A DNA stretch of 64,000 nt from Streptomyces megasporus (GTDB lineage Bacteria; Actinomycetota; Actinomycetes; Streptomycetales; Streptomycetaceae), in the NCBI RefSeq assembly GCF_000718985.1, contig NZ_JODL01000027.1, forward strand, positions 3,903-67,902, in the 5' to 3' direction. Positions 44,349 through 53,455 of this stretch are shown here, one piece after another. Both the position numbers and the translations under genes were made by a program. The stretch's first letter is position 1, and each line of letters begins with the position of its first letter. The notes beneath the pieces are model-generated. The model did no database searches and was not told the DNA's origin. It saw nothing but the letters and a program-made list of their open reading frames with translations.

Positions 44349-44400
44349 CATTCTGCCGCCGAAATCCTCCCCGGGTGGAAACGGTGCCGCCAAAGAGTCC

Positions 44401-44431
44401 GCCGGGCCCGGCCGAACGCGCCGGGCCCGGC
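44401..44431. terminator. Hairpin downstream of the class V aminotransferase gene
   Basis: GCCGGGCCCGGC occurs at 44401-44412 and again at 44420-44431. Because each copy is itself a palindrome, the two can pair as a 12-bp stem with a CGAACGC loop. Confidence 0.6.
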
Positions 44432-44446
44432 GCCGAACGAGGCGCT

Positions 44447-45649
44447 CTACGCCACCAGTTCCGCGACGCCGGAGAGCAGCCGGTCGACGTCCTCCGCGCT
44501 GGTGTAGGGGGCGAGGCCGGCCCGTACGGCGCCCGGTTCTCCCAGGCCGATGCGGCGAGCCGCCTCGATCGCGTAGAAACTGCCCGCGGGCGCGTTCACC
44601 CCCAGCCGGGCCAGGTGCTCGTACACCGCGCGGGGCGTGTGGCCCGCCACGGAGAACAGGACGGTGGGGGTGTGTCGCTTCGGCGAACCGTGCCGGGTGA
44701 CGCCGTCGAGCGCCGCCAGTCCGTCCAGCAGCCGACCGAAGAGTTCCTCCTCGTGGGCCTCCACCCGCCGCATCGACTCCAGCAGTCGGGCGCGTCGCGC
44801 ACCGGCCGGCGGGTCGCCGAGGTCGGCGATGAACTCAACGGCGGCCACCGTCCCGGCCAGCGTCTCGTAGGGCAGCGTGCCGAGTTCGAAGCGCTCGGGG
44901 ACGGCGTCGGTGGACGGCAGCAGCTTGTCGGGGCGGATCGTCTCCAGCAGTTCGGGGGCGGCGGCGACCACACCGTGGTGCGGGCCGAAGAACTTGTACG
45001 GCGAGCAGGCGTAGAAGTCCGCGCCCCAGTCCGTCATCGAGACGGCGGCGTGCGGGGTGAGGTGCACCCCGTCCACGTACACCAGCGCGCCCACCGCGTG
45101 GGCCGCCTCGGCGATCGCGGGGACGTCGGGCCGGGTGCCGAGCAGGTTGGACGCGGCCGTCACCGCCACCAGCCGCGTGCGCGGCGTCAGCACGGCGGCC
45201 ACGTGGTCGACGGTGAGCTCACCCGTCACCGGGTCGAAGTCGGCCCACCGCACCGTCGCGCCGGCGGCCTCGGCGGCGATGACCCACGGCCTGATGTTCG
45301 CGTCGTGGTCCAGCCGTGTCACCACGACCTCGTCGCCCTCGCCCCATCCCTTGGCCAGGGCCCGTGCCATGTCGACCGTCGCCTGCGTCATCGACCGCGC
45401 GAACACCACGCCCTCGGGGCGGCAGCCCAGCAGGTCGGCCATGGCAGACCGGGCCTCCCGCACCACGGCCTCGGCCCGCCGCTCGGCGGCGGTGACGGTG
45501 CCGCGGTTGGCGATGCCTCCGCAGAGGGTGTCGGCGACGGCCCGCCCCACCTGCCGGGGCACCTGCGTCCCGCCGGGGCCGTCGAAGTGGGCCACCCCCT
45601 CGTCGAGGGCGGGGAAACAACCACGGATCCGGTCGATGTCGAGGTGCAT
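44447..45649 (-). CDS. Class V aminotransferase, cysteine desulfurase-like
   Basis: The product is 400 residues from the ATG at 45649, eight bases after GGAGG. PLP-binding features are TRLDHDANIRPW, VTAASNLLGTRPDV, VDGVHLTPH (Asp193, His196) and SPYKFFGPHHG (Schiff-base Lys219). GGTQVPRQVGRAVADTL at the start is typical of the SufS/CsdA-like subgroup that is not linked to Fe-S assembly genes. The catalytic cysteine loop of true cysteine desulfurases is not evident. Kynureninase- or isopenicillin-epimerase-like activity is also possible, and no neighbour clarifies it. Confidence 0.87.
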   Translation of the reverse strand: MHLDIDRIRGCFPALDEGVAHFDGPGGTQVPRQVGRAVADTLCGGIANRGTVTAAERRAEAVVREARSAMADLLGCRPEGVVFARSMTQATVDMARALAKGWGEGDEVVVTRLDHDANIRPWVIAAEAAGATVRWADFDPVTGELTVDHVAAVLTPRTRLVAVTAASNLLGTRPDVPAIAEAAHAVGALVYVDGVHLTPHAAVSMTDWGADFYACSPYKFFGPHHGVVAAAPELLETIRPDKLLPSTDAVPERFELGTLPYETLAGTVAAVEFIADLGDPPAGARRARLLESMRRVEAHEEELFGRLLDGLAALDGVTRHGSPKRHTPTVLFSVAGHTPRAVYEHLARLGVNAPAGSFYAIEAARRIGLGEPGAVRAGLAPYTSAEDVDRLLSGVAELVA

Positions 45650-45702
45650 GGGCCCATCCTCCACGGGCCCGGCACCACGTCAAGATCTCCGGGACCCGGA
45701 CG

Positions 45703-47037
45703 TCACAGGTCCCCCGGACCCACCTGGTGCGCGCCCGAGGAGTCGGCCGAGGCGATCCAGTCCGTGGAGCCGGTGACGACGAGCCGGTACCGGGCGCCGA
45801 CCGCACCGTCGTCCCAGGTCGAGTTCACCGTGACCCGCGCGGTCAGCTCCGCGCCGGCGGGCACCTTGATCTGGATCCAATTGACGTACCGGGTCGCCCG
45901 GGAGCGCGCCACGACGTCGCCCGAGCCGTCGAGCAGTTCCAGCGTGTGGAGGTCGGTGATCTCCCGCGGGGTCTTCCACGGGGCCGGGAATCCGAAGACG
46001 TCGCGGATCAGGACGTCCTCGGTGTCGACCGCCGCCCCGTTGGGATACACGGACAGGGCCGGGTAGACGGCGCACGGGTTGACGCCGTAGGCGTTCAGCA
46101 TGCAGGGCAGGTCGGCGAATCCGCCGTCGGGCACCACCGTGACGGTGACGAACTGCTCCTGGGAGGAGGTCATCGGGTAGTCGAGCGACCGGCCGGGCGC
46201 CACGGCGTCGACGGCCGTGAAGGACGTGTCGAGGTCGACGTCGGCGGCACGGGCGCGTCCGGCCGGGTACATCTCCACCAGTTCGTAGGCGCGCCTCTCG
46301 CCACCGCCCCAGGGGGCCGCGCCCTCGACCTCGGTGACGAGTTCGCCGTTCTCGAAGTACCGGCCGTCGTCCGGGTCGAGGAGGGCTCCCAGCGGACCGC
46401 GGGGGCCGAGCGGCCCGAGCGGCCCGTGGACGCCCAGGGGTCCGGTGGGCCCGAGCGGGCCGTACACACCGCCGGCCCGCAACTGCCCGGAGACCTCGTT
46501 GATCGCGGCCAGGTCCTCGCAGTAGGCCTGCCGGCCGACCGGCCCGGACGGGCCGAGCGGGCCCTCCTCCCCCAGGACGGGCTCGGCGAGGACGCCCCAG
46601 GTGTCGAGCAGCGAGGCCAGGAAGGGGTTCTGCCGCATGTGGTGGAGCTGTGTCTCCCAGTGCTCACCGGCCTCCCCCACGGGGCCGTACCGACCCAGCG
46701 GACCCCAGGGCCCGAGGGGGCCCAGGTGGCCCAGCGGGCCGACGGGGCGCAGCAGTCTCTCGCCGGTCGTCCCGTCCGCGTAGGCGGCGGGGTCGATCCG
46801 CGGCCGAATCGTCCCCATCAGCGGGTCGGCGCGGTCGTGCGAGTCCGTGCCCGCCATGGTGAGCTGCCGCTCCACCGTGGTGGCGCCGGTCCAGGCCCAG
46901 TCGGGCATGGTGGACGAGGCCGCGGTGGCGCACGGCCGTTCGTCCGGCACCCGCGCGGACGCCGGACCGGTCTGCGCCAGTACCACGCCGAGGCTGCCGA
47001 GCACGGCGAGAACCAGCCGATGACGCCTGGAAGGCAC
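45703..47037 (-). CDS. Secreted protein with collagen-like Gly-X-Y tracts
   Basis: The 444-residue product starts at a GTG at 47037 after GGGGGGTAAACG and has a signal peptide (1-29). Three blocks of uninterrupted Gly-X-Y triplets are seen: residues 100-123 (8 triplets), 159-170 (4) and 193-219 (9, GPL GPT GPL GVH GPL GPL GPR GPL GAL). Proline dominates position X. Between and after them is globular sequence, including a C-terminal beta-rich domain (YVNWIQIKVPAGAELTARVTVNSTW) with two cysteines before it. I do not recognise the family. It is presumably an extracellular structural or adhesive protein. It is monocistronic and divergent from the LLM oxidoreductase. Confidence 0.82.
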   Translation of the reverse strand: MPSRRHRLVLAVLGSLGVVLAQTGPASARVPDERPCATAASSTMPDWAWTGATTVERQLTMAGTDSHDRADPLMGTIRPRIDPAAYADGTTGERLLRPVGPLGHLGPLGPWGPLGRYGPVGEAGEHWETQLHHMRQNPFLASLLDTWGVLAEPVLGEEGPLGPSGPVGRQAYCEDLAAINEVSGQLRAGGVYGPLGPTGPLGVHGPLGPLGPRGPLGALLDPDDGRYFENGELVTEVEGAAPWGGGERRAYELVEMYPAGRARAADVDLDTSFTAVDAVAPGRSLDYPMTSSQEQFVTVTVVPDGGFADLPCMLNAYGVNPCAVYPALSVYPNGAAVDTEDVLIRDVFGFPAPWKTPREITDLHTLELLDGSGDVVARSRATRYVNWIQIKVPAGAELTARVTVNSTWDDGAVGARYRLVVTGSTDWIASADSSGAHQVGPGDL

Positions 47038-47237
47038 CGTTTACCCCCCGTGTGTGAACTCGTATCGTGCCGCCGGGTGTTCGGGGCGTGGTCGATGCCG
47101 GCACACGTTCCGCCGGCGGCCGTGGGCAGGGTCCCGAGACCCCCCTCGACCGGCCCGCGACACGTTGCACGGTACACCTTTCACCGTTCCCCGAGTCGCC
47201 GTCAGTCAGATTCTTCGACAGAGGAGTTGAGGAAACC

Positions 47238-48137
47238 GTGCGGATCGGTTTCGCGTTGCCGCAGTTCGGCCCCCTGGGCGAGCGGATCTCCGAGGTCCCC
47301 CGTTTCGCCCGCGAGGCCGAGGCGCTCGGGGCGGCCGGCCTGTGGGTCGGCGACCGTCTGCTCGCGCCCGTCTCCCCCAGCGTCCCCTACCCGGGCACGG
47401 ACGGCGTCCCGGAGGAGTTCCGCCTCGCCGCGGATCCGTTCACCGTCCTCACCGCGGCGGCCGTGGCGACCGAACGGGTGCTGCTGGGCAGCAACGTCGT
47501 CAACGCCCCTTGGTACCCGCCGGCCCTGCTCGCCCGGCAACTGGCCGGCATCGACCGGATCAGCGGCGGGCGGCTCCTGGCCGGCTTCGGCACCGGCTGG
47601 TCCCCCGAGGAGTACCGGGCCGTGGGGGTGCCCATGGAGGAGCGCGGCGCCCGGCTGGACGAGTGCCTCGACGTTCTCCGGGCGTGGTGGACCACCGACC
47701 CGGTGGAGCACCGGGGCCCGCGGTGGACGATCCCCGCCGCTCACGTCCGTCTCAAACCCGCCCGTGAGCCCCGCCCGCCGATCTACCTGGGGGCCTTCGC
47801 CCCGCGGGCGATGCGGCGCGTGGCCCGGCGCGCCGACGGCTGGCTGCCGGTCGTCACCCTCCCCGGCGACTTCGACCCCGTCTCGATCACCGAGCCGATG
47901 GCATGGATGCGGCAGGAGGCCGGTCGGGCCGGACGGGACCCCGGGGAACTGGACGTGATCCTGCGCGTCAACCCCGCCTCCGAGGCCACGGTCGACGACA
48001 TCGTCGACGCCCTGAAGCGGGCCCACGGCCAGGCCGGCGTCGAGCACGCCTTCGTCGACCCGATGTACCTGTCGCGCGACGTCGACCACGCCCTGGAGCT
48101 GTGCGGGCGAATCCTGGACGCCGCCGGTCGGGGCTGA
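47238..48137 (+). CDS. LLM-class (probably F420-dependent) oxidoreductase
   Basis: The product is 299 residues from the GTG at 47238, six bases after GAGG; the frame is open further upstream in the promoter region. The bacterial-luciferase TIM barrel shows RIGFALPQFGPLGERISEVPRFAREAEALGAAGLWVGDRLL, VLLGSNVVNAPWYPPALLARQLAGIDRISGGRLLAGFGTGWSPEEYRAVGV, PPIYLGAFAPRAMRRVARRADGWLP. The last block binds the coenzyme phosphate. In Streptomyces this subgroup typically uses F420 rather than FMN. The substrate is unknown. A 12-bp terminator hairpin follows. Confidence 0.9.
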   Translation: MRIGFALPQFGPLGERISEVPRFAREAEALGAAGLWVGDRLLAPVSPSVPYPGTDGVPEEFRLAADPFTVLTAAAVATERVLLGSNVVNAPWYPPALLARQLAGIDRISGGRLLAGFGTGWSPEEYRAVGVPMEERGARLDECLDVLRAWWTTDPVEHRGPRWTIPAAHVRLKPAREPRPPIYLGAFAPRAMRRVARRADGWLPVVTLPGDFDPVSITEPMAWMRQEAGRAGRDPGELDVILRVNPASEATVDDIVDALKRAHGQAGVEHAFVDPMYLSRDVDHALELCGRILDAAGRG

Positions 48138-48170
48138 TCGCCCGCCCGTCGCCATCCTCCGCCCTCGCCG

Positions 48171-48197
48171 TCCGCGGCGTGCCGAGCACGCCGCGGA
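48171..48197. terminator. Terminator between LLM gene and siderophore ATPase gene
   Basis: TCCGCGGCGTGC (48171-48182) pairs perfectly with GCACGCCGCGGA (48186-48197), loop CGA, between convergent genes. Confidence 0.7.
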
Positions 48198-48200
48198 GGG

Positions 48201-49130
48201 TCAGGAGGCGCTCTTCACCGCCGGCGGCTTCCGTGCGTGCCGGCGCGCGGCGGGCACCACCAGCGGGGTGCCGGTCTCCGGGTCGCCGATGACCCGGCAG
48301 GGCAGCCCGAAGACCTCCTCCACCAGTTCGGCGGTCACGACCTCGGCCGGGGGGCCGGAGGAGACGACCCGCCCGTCGCGCATGGCGATCAGGTGGGTGG
48401 CGTAGCGGGCGGCGTGGTTGAGGTCGTGGAGGACGGCGACCAGGGTTCGGCCCTCCTCCTCGTGGAGGCGGGCGCACAGGTCCAGGACGTCGATCTGGTG
48501 GGCGAGGTCCAGGTACGTCGTCGGCTCGTCCAGCAGCAGCAGCGGTGTCTGCTGGGCCAGCGCCATGGCGATCCACACCCGCTGTCGCTGCCCGCCCGAG
48601 AGTTCGTCCACCGAGCGGTCGGCGAGCTCGGCGACGCCGGTGGAGGCCATGGACTCGGCGACGACCCGCTCGTCCTCCCTGGACCACTGGCGCAGCAGCC
48701 CCTGGTGCGGGTAGCGGCCCCGGGAGACCAGCTCCGAGACGGAGATCCCCTCGGGCGCGGTGGAGGACTGCGGCAGCAGGCCGAGGGTACGGGCGACCTG
48801 CTTGGCGTTGAGCGAGGAGATGTCCCTGCCGTCCAGGAGCACCGAGCCGGCGGCCGGCTTGAGCATCCGCGACAGGGCGCGCAGCAGGGTGGACTTGCCG
48901 CAGGCGTTGGGGCCGATGATGACGGTGAACGACCGGTCCGGTATCGCGACCGTGAGGTTCTCGGCGATCGTCCGCCGGTCGTAGGAGAGGGTGAGGCCCT
49001 CGCCCCTGAGTCTCGTCGCTCCGGCCGCCGCCGTGGAGGCGTCGTGCGTGCCCTGCGTCATCCGTTCCGCTCCGTCCTCGGCGTGTCCGTCTTCTCCGTC
49101 TTCGATGTCCACCGTCGCGTGTGCCCTCAT
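48201..49130 (-). CDS. Iron-siderophore ABC transporter ATP-binding protein, system 2 (des island)
   Basis: The product is 309 residues from an ATG at 49130 coupled to the permease stop (ATGA). An alternative ATG at about 49060 has a better-spaced GGAG and would remove an acidic 23-residue extension. Motifs: GPNACGKST, LLPQSSTAPEGISVSELVSRGRYPHQGLLRQWS, LSGGQRQRVWIAMALAQQ, LLLLDEPTTYLDLAHQ and VLHDLNHAARYA, a complete ferric-siderophore ATPase. It closes the operon transcribed away from the desE-like gene and presumably energises ferrioxamine import. Confidence 0.93.
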   Translation of the reverse strand: MRAHATVDIEDGEDGHAEDGAERMTQGTHDASTAAAGATRLRGEGLTLSYDRRTIAENLTVAIPDRSFTVIIGPNACGKSTLLRALSRMLKPAAGSVLLDGRDISSLNAKQVARTLGLLPQSSTAPEGISVSELVSRGRYPHQGLLRQWSREDERVVAESMASTGVAELADRSVDELSGGQRQRVWIAMALAQQTPLLLLDEPTTYLDLAHQIDVLDLCARLHEEEGRTLVAVLHDLNHAARYATHLIAMRDGRVVSSGPPAEVVTAELVEEVFGLPCRVIGDPETGTPLVVPAARRHARKPPAVKSAS

Positions 49131-50155
49131 ATGCGTCCCGCCTTCCGCTGGGTGGCGAGCAGCCACACCAGGTAGCCGCCGCCGAGGAGGCCGGTGACGA
49201 CGCCCACGGCGAGCTGTCGCTCGGCGAAGAGGTTCTGGGCGACCCAGTCGGCGAGCACCAGCAGGGTCGCGCCCATGCAGGCGGCGGGCATCAGGTTGGG
49301 GCCGGGCGCGCGGGTGAGTCGCTTGGCGAGCTGGGGCGCGGTGAGCGCCACGAAGGAGACCGGCCCGGCGCAGGCGGCGGCGAAGGAGACCAGGACGACG
49401 GCGGAGCCCAGCAGCACGGTGCGGGACCGCTCGACCGCGACCCCCAGGGAGCGGGCCGCGTCGTCGCCCATCTCCGTCATCAGCAGGCCGCGTCCGAAGC
49501 CGATGACGATCACGGGTCCCAGGATCGCCAGCGCGATGAGCAGGGGGGTGAGCTCGGGCCAACCGCGTCCGTCGAGGCTGCCGGTCATCCACAGGATCGC
49601 GCGGGAGGCCTCCATCAGCTTGCCGCGGGTGAGCAGGTAGTTGTTGACCCCGGTGAGCATCGCCATGACGCCGATGCCGACGAGGATCAGCCGGAAGCCG
49701 TGGAGGCCGCGACGCCGGGCGAGGACGTATATCAGCAGGCCGGTGAGGAGGCCCCCGGCGACGGCTCCGCCGGCCAGGGCCGCGCTGCCGCCGCCGGCGA
49801 GGACGACGATCAGCGCTCCCGTGGACGCCCCCTGGGTGAGGCCGAGCATGTCCGGGCTGCCCAGCGGGTTGCGCACCACGGACTGGAAGACCGCGCCGGC
49901 CAGGCCCAGGGAGGCGCCGACGAGGAGGGCGGCCAGGACGCGGGGCAGCCGCAGTTCGTTGACGATGAAGTCCTGGGAGGGGGTGCCGCCGCCGGTGAGG
50001 GTGGTCAGCACCTCGGCGGGGCTCATGGGGTAGTCGCCGCTGCCGATGGTGACGACGCCGGCGGCCAGGGCCACGAGCAGGCAGCCGGCGGCGGCGACCA
50101 GGGCCCGGGGACGGTAGCGGAGGCTGAGCGTCTGTCCGACGCGGAGGGTCCTCAT
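49127..50155 (-). CDS. FecCD-family iron-siderophore permease, system 2
   Basis: The 342-residue product starts at an ATG overlapping the upstream permease stop (ATGA). Standard family motifs are present: LRLPRVLAALLVGASLGLAGAVFQSVVRNPLGSPDMLGLTQGAS, WMTGSLDGRGW, GPVSFVALTAPQLAKRLT and ERQLAVGVVTGLLGGGYLVWLL, across about ten membrane helices. With the preceding gene it forms the channel for the ferrioxamine-type importer. Translational coupling through the whole operon points to a fixed stoichiometry. Confidence 0.94.
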   Translation of the reverse strand: MRTLRVGQTLSLRYRPRALVAAAGCLLVALAAGVVTIGSGDYPMSPAEVLTTLTGGGTPSQDFIVNELRLPRVLAALLVGASLGLAGAVFQSVVRNPLGSPDMLGLTQGASTGALIVVLAGGGSAALAGGAVAGGLLTGLLIYVLARRRGLHGFRLILVGIGVMAMLTGVNNYLLTRGKLMEASRAILWMTGSLDGRGWPELTPLLIALAILGPVIVIGFGRGLLMTEMGDDAARSLGVAVERSRTVLLGSAVVLVSFAAACAGPVSFVALTAPQLAKRLTRAPGPNLMPAACMGATLLVLADWVAQNLFAERQLAVGVVTGLLGGGYLVWLLATQRKAGRI

Positions 50156-51222
50156 GCCGCCGCCACCTTCCGGTGCCGCAGGATGTAGAGGAAGAGGGGG
50201 CCGCCGAGGACCGCGGTGACGACGCCGACCTGGAGTTCGCCGGGGCGGCCCAGCAGCCGGCCGAGCACGTCGGAGCCGAGCAGCAGCACGGGGGCGAGCA
50301 CCGTGCAGTAGGGCAGCATCCAGCGCAGGTCGGGGCCGGTGAGCGCGCGGACGAAGTGCGGCACCATCAGGCCGACGAAGACGATGGGACCGGCCGCGGC
50401 GGTGGCCGCGCCGCACAGCAGGGTGATGGCCACGATGCAGGCCGCCCGGACCCGCTCGGGCCGGGCGCCGAGTGCGCGGGCCTGGTCGTCGCCGAGCGCG
50501 AGGGCGTTGAGCGGTCGGGCGAGGGCGAGGGCGGTCAGGAGGCCCGCGGCCACGAACGGCAGCACCTGGACGACGGTGTCCATCCGGGCCGTGGCCAGGG
50601 AGCCGACGGTCCAGAAGCGCATCCGCTCCAGCGAGGCGCTGTCCATGATCATCGTGGCGTTGACGTAGGAGTACAGGGCGGCGTTGAGGGCCGCGCCGGC
50701 CAGGGCCAGCCGGGCCGGGGTGGCTCCGCGTCCGCCGCCGATCGCGTAGACGAGGGTGGAGACGACGGCGGCGCCGACCAGGGCGAACCACACATAACCG
50801 GTGAATCCGGTCACCCCGAGGAAGCCGATGGCGGTGACCACGGCCGCCGACGCCCCGGCGTTGATGCCCAGGAGTCCCGGGTCCGCGAGCGGGTTGCGGG
50901 TGAGCGCCTGCATCACCGCGCCGGCCAGCCCGAGGGCCACCCCGGTGAGCAGTCCGAGCAGGGTGCGCGGCAGCCGCATCTCGTGGACGACGGCCCAGGT
51001 GGCGGAGTTCCGGTCGAAGAGTCCGTCCCAGACCTCGCCCACCGTCAGCGACCGGGCTCCGAAGCCGATGCTCAGCACCAGCAGGGCGAGCAGCAGCGCC
51101 AGGGCGCCCACCAGCCCCGCGGAGCGCAGGGCGGTGCCGCTCCTCGGGGCGGGACCCTCGGTGGGCGGGGACGGCGCCGGCACCGTCCTCCCTTCCGGAG
51201 GCGATGACTTGATCACTGACAC
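50152..51222 (-). CDS. FecCD-family iron-siderophore permease, system 2
   Basis: The product is 356 residues from the GTG at 51222 with GGAG eight bases upstream; a GTG 12 codons earlier is possible but has no spacing for a ribosome site. The membrane core has MRLPRTLLGLLTGVALGLAGAVMQALTRNPLADPGLLGINAGASAAVV, FWTVGSLATARMD, GPIVFVGLMVPHFVRALTGPDLRW and PGELQVGVVTAVLGGPLFLYIL. It is the first gene of the importer operon, 57 bp downstream of a perfect iron-box palindrome. Confidence 0.93.
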   Translation of the reverse strand: MSVIKSSPPEGRTVPAPSPPTEGPAPRSGTALRSAGLVGALALLLALLVLSIGFGARSLTVGEVWDGLFDRNSATWAVVHEMRLPRTLLGLLTGVALGLAGAVMQALTRNPLADPGLLGINAGASAAVVTAIGFLGVTGFTGYVWFALVGAAVVSTLVYAIGGGRGATPARLALAGAALNAALYSYVNATMIMDSASLERMRFWTVGSLATARMDTVVQVLPFVAAGLLTALALARPLNALALGDDQARALGARPERVRAACIVAITLLCGAATAAAGPIVFVGLMVPHFVRALTGPDLRWMLPYCTVLAPVLLLGSDVLGRLLGRPGELQVGVVTAVLGGPLFLYILRHRKVAAA

Positions 51223-51279
51223 GTGCGGACTCCGGTGGTGCCGGGGCGGGCGAGCCACCCCCTTGGGCTCGGACTTTGG

Positions 51280-51293
51280 TTAGGTTAACCTAA
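51280..51293. promoter_or_regulatory. Iron box between importer 2 and desE-like gene
   Basis: TTAGGTTAACCTAA is a perfect 14-bp palindrome with the conserved arms of actinobacterial DmdR/IdeR boxes. It is positioned to control both divergent transcripts. Confidence 0.75.
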
Positions 51294-51357
51294 CAGCCGC
51301 GACCGGTCGTCTGATCCCCTGTCGTTTCCCATGTGCGTTTGCTAGAGAGGCACAGCC

Positions 51358-52395
51358 ATGTCCCGTGAAAGAACCGTCAACCTCTCCCGCCGGGGTCTCC
51401 TCGCGGCGGGTGGCGCCCTCGGCCTGGGCGCCCTGCTGTCGGCGTGCGGCGACGGCGGTTCGGGGACCTCGGGGAAGGGATCGGGGAAGGACGGGGGCTC
51501 CTGGTCGTTCACCGACGACCGCAAGGAGAAGGTCACCGCCGACAAGACGCCCGAGCGCATCGTGGCGTTCACCGGGACCGCCGCCGCCCTCGCCGACTTC
51601 GGGCTCAAGGACCGGATCGTCGGCGTCTTCGGCGAGACGACCCTGGACGACGGCTCGGCCCACCCCCAGGCCGGCGACCTGGACGTGAAGAAGATCGAGG
51701 TCATCGGCAACGTCTGGGGCGAGTTCGACATCGAGAAGTACGCGGCGCTCAACCCCGAGCTGCTGGTCACGCACCAGTACGACGAGGGGTCGCTGTGGTA
51801 CGTGCCGGACGAGAGCAAGGACAAGATCCTCAAGCTCGCCCCCAGCGTCGCCGTCCAGGTGGCCAACGTCTCCCTGCTCAAGCCGATCCAGCGCTACGCC
51901 GAACTGGCCGAGTCCCTGGGCGCCGACCTGAGGTCCCGGCAGGTCACCGACGGCAAGGCCCGCTTCGAGGCCGCCTCCGAGAAGCTCCGCAAGGCCGCCA
52001 AGGCCAGTGGCGGCCTGCGGGTGATGGCCGCCTCCGGCAGTGCCGACTACTTCTACGTCTCCACGCCCGAGCCCGCGGCCGACCTGAACTACTTCGCCGA
52101 GCTCGGCGTGAACTTCGTCATCCCCGAGGACACCAAGGAGAGCGGCGGCTACTTCCAGAGCCTTAGCTGGGAGAACGCCGGCGAGTACGAGGCCGACCTC
52201 ATCATCCTCGACAACCGCGGCACGGCGCTGCAGCCCGAGGACCTGAAGTCCAAGCCCACCTGGACGTCCCTCCCGGCGGTCAAGGCCGGACAGGTCGCCG
52301 AGTGGGACCCGGTGCCGCGCTTCTCCTACCAGGGCGCCGCTCCGCTGCTGGAGAACCTGGCCGACGCCATCTCCAAGGCCAAGAAGCTCGGCTGA
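51358..52395 (+). CDS. desE: Ferrioxamine-binding lipoprotein, DesE-like
   Basis: The 345-residue product starts at the ATG at 51358. A twin-arginine-like leader (SRRGLLAAGGALGLGALLSAC) ends in the lipobox LLSAC at about residue 30. The mature type 3 binding-protein fold has RIVAFTGTAAALADFGLKDRIVGVFGE, DIEKYAALNPELLVTHQYDEGSLWYVPDES and ADLIILDNRGTALQPEDL. The gene order binding protein, siderophore-interacting protein, desABCD is that of the desEF-desABCD locus of Streptomyces, so ferrioxamine is the likely ligand. Here, in addition, a complete permease/ATPase operon diverges from it. Confidence 0.9.
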   Translation: MSRERTVNLSRRGLLAAGGALGLGALLSACGDGGSGTSGKGSGKDGGSWSFTDDRKEKVTADKTPERIVAFTGTAAALADFGLKDRIVGVFGETTLDDGSAHPQAGDLDVKKIEVIGNVWGEFDIEKYAALNPELLVTHQYDEGSLWYVPDESKDKILKLAPSVAVQVANVSLLKPIQRYAELAESLGADLRSRQVTDGKARFEAASEKLRKAAKASGGLRVMAASGSADYFYVSTPEPAADLNYFAELGVNFVIPEDTKESGGYFQSLSWENAGEYEADLIILDNRGTALQPEDLKSKPTWTSLPAVKAGQVAEWDPVPRFSYQGAAPLLENLADAISKAKKLG

Positions 52396-52477
52396 GACCG
52401 GGCAGGGCGCCCGCGGGCGCCCGTCGGACCTCGCAGGACCCCGCAGGACAGCCACCCGTCGAGAAGGAGATCAGCGG

Positions 52478-53371
52478 ATGACTCCGCGCACCGCCGTCCC
52501 GCTCGCCGCTCCCCCGAGGGCGGTCCGTCGTCCCGCCGCCCGGCCGGCCTCGCCGTTCCGCTTCTTCGACGCCGCGGTGGTGCGCCGCCGACGGCTCGGG
52601 CCCTCCATCGTCCGGATCACCTTCGGCGGGGAGCAGCTCCGGGAGTTCGCGGGCGGCGGTCGGGACCAGAGCTTCTCGCTCTTCCTGCCGCACCCCGGCC
52701 AGGCCGAGCCGGTCGTCCCGGTGGAGCTGGGCGACGCCTGGTTCGCGGCCTGGCGGGCGATGGACCCCTCGGTGCGCGCGGTCATGCGGTCCTACACCGT
52801 GTGCGGGCAGCGCCCGGAGGCGGGCGAGGTGGACGTCGACTTCGTCCTGCACGGTGACACCGGGCCCGCCACCCGCTGGGCGCGCGGCGCCCGCCCGGGG
52901 GACCGGGTCCGTCTGCTGGGCCCCCGGACGGCGGAGAACAAGAGCGTCGGCTTCCGTCCCCCCTCGGACACCGACTGGGTGCTGCTCGCCGCCGACGAGA
53001 CGGCGCTGCCGGCGGTCGCGGGCATCCTGGCCTGGCTGCCCGCCGGAACGCGGGCACGGGTGTGGGTCGAGGTGCCCCGGGCCGAGGACACCCGTCCGCT
53101 GCCCACCGCGGCCGACGCCGAGGTCACCTGGCTGGTGCGGGAGGACGGCCGCGCGCACGGCGCGGTGGTCGAGGCCGTGCGCGCGGCCGTGCTGCCCGCG
53201 GGCACCCCGTACGCGTGGTTGGCGGGCGAGTCCGGCGCGGTGCGCGCGCTGCGCCGCCACCTGGTGTCCGAACGCGGCCTGGAACGGGGGCGGGTGGCCT
53301 TCTCCGGCTACTGGCGGCTGGGCGTCTCCGAGGAGGGCCTGCGCGCCGAGGCGCTCGCCGGCGCCGCGTGA
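52478..53371 (+). CDS. desF: Siderophore-interacting FAD reductase, DesF-like
   Basis: The product is 297 residues from the ATG at 52478 behind AAGGAGATC. The FAD-binding block is RSYTVCG (RxYT motif), preceded by IVRITFGGEQLREF. HGDTGPATRWARGARPGDRVRLLGP is typical of the ViuB/SIP family, and LLAADETALPAVAGIL forms the NAD(P)H-binding turn. FSGYWRLG closes the protein. It reduces ferric siderophores in the cytosol to release iron. It follows desE by 82 bp and precedes desA. Confidence 0.92.
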   Translation: MTPRTAVPLAAPPRAVRRPAARPASPFRFFDAAVVRRRRLGPSIVRITFGGEQLREFAGGGRDQSFSLFLPHPGQAEPVVPVELGDAWFAAWRAMDPSVRAVMRSYTVCGQRPEAGEVDVDFVLHGDTGPATRWARGARPGDRVRLLGPRTAENKSVGFRPPSDTDWVLLAADETALPAVAGILAWLPAGTRARVWVEVPRAEDTRPLPTAADAEVTWLVREDGRAHGAVVEAVRAAVLPAGTPYAWLAGESGAVRALRRHLVSERGLERGRVAFSGYWRLGVSEEGLRAEALAGAA

Positions 53372-53455
53372 CGGCGGCTCGGTCCCCTACGGAGCCCCGA
53401 TACCCCCGATATGACGTCCCGCGGCGCACGGGGCTCTTGCACAACCAAGGTCAAG

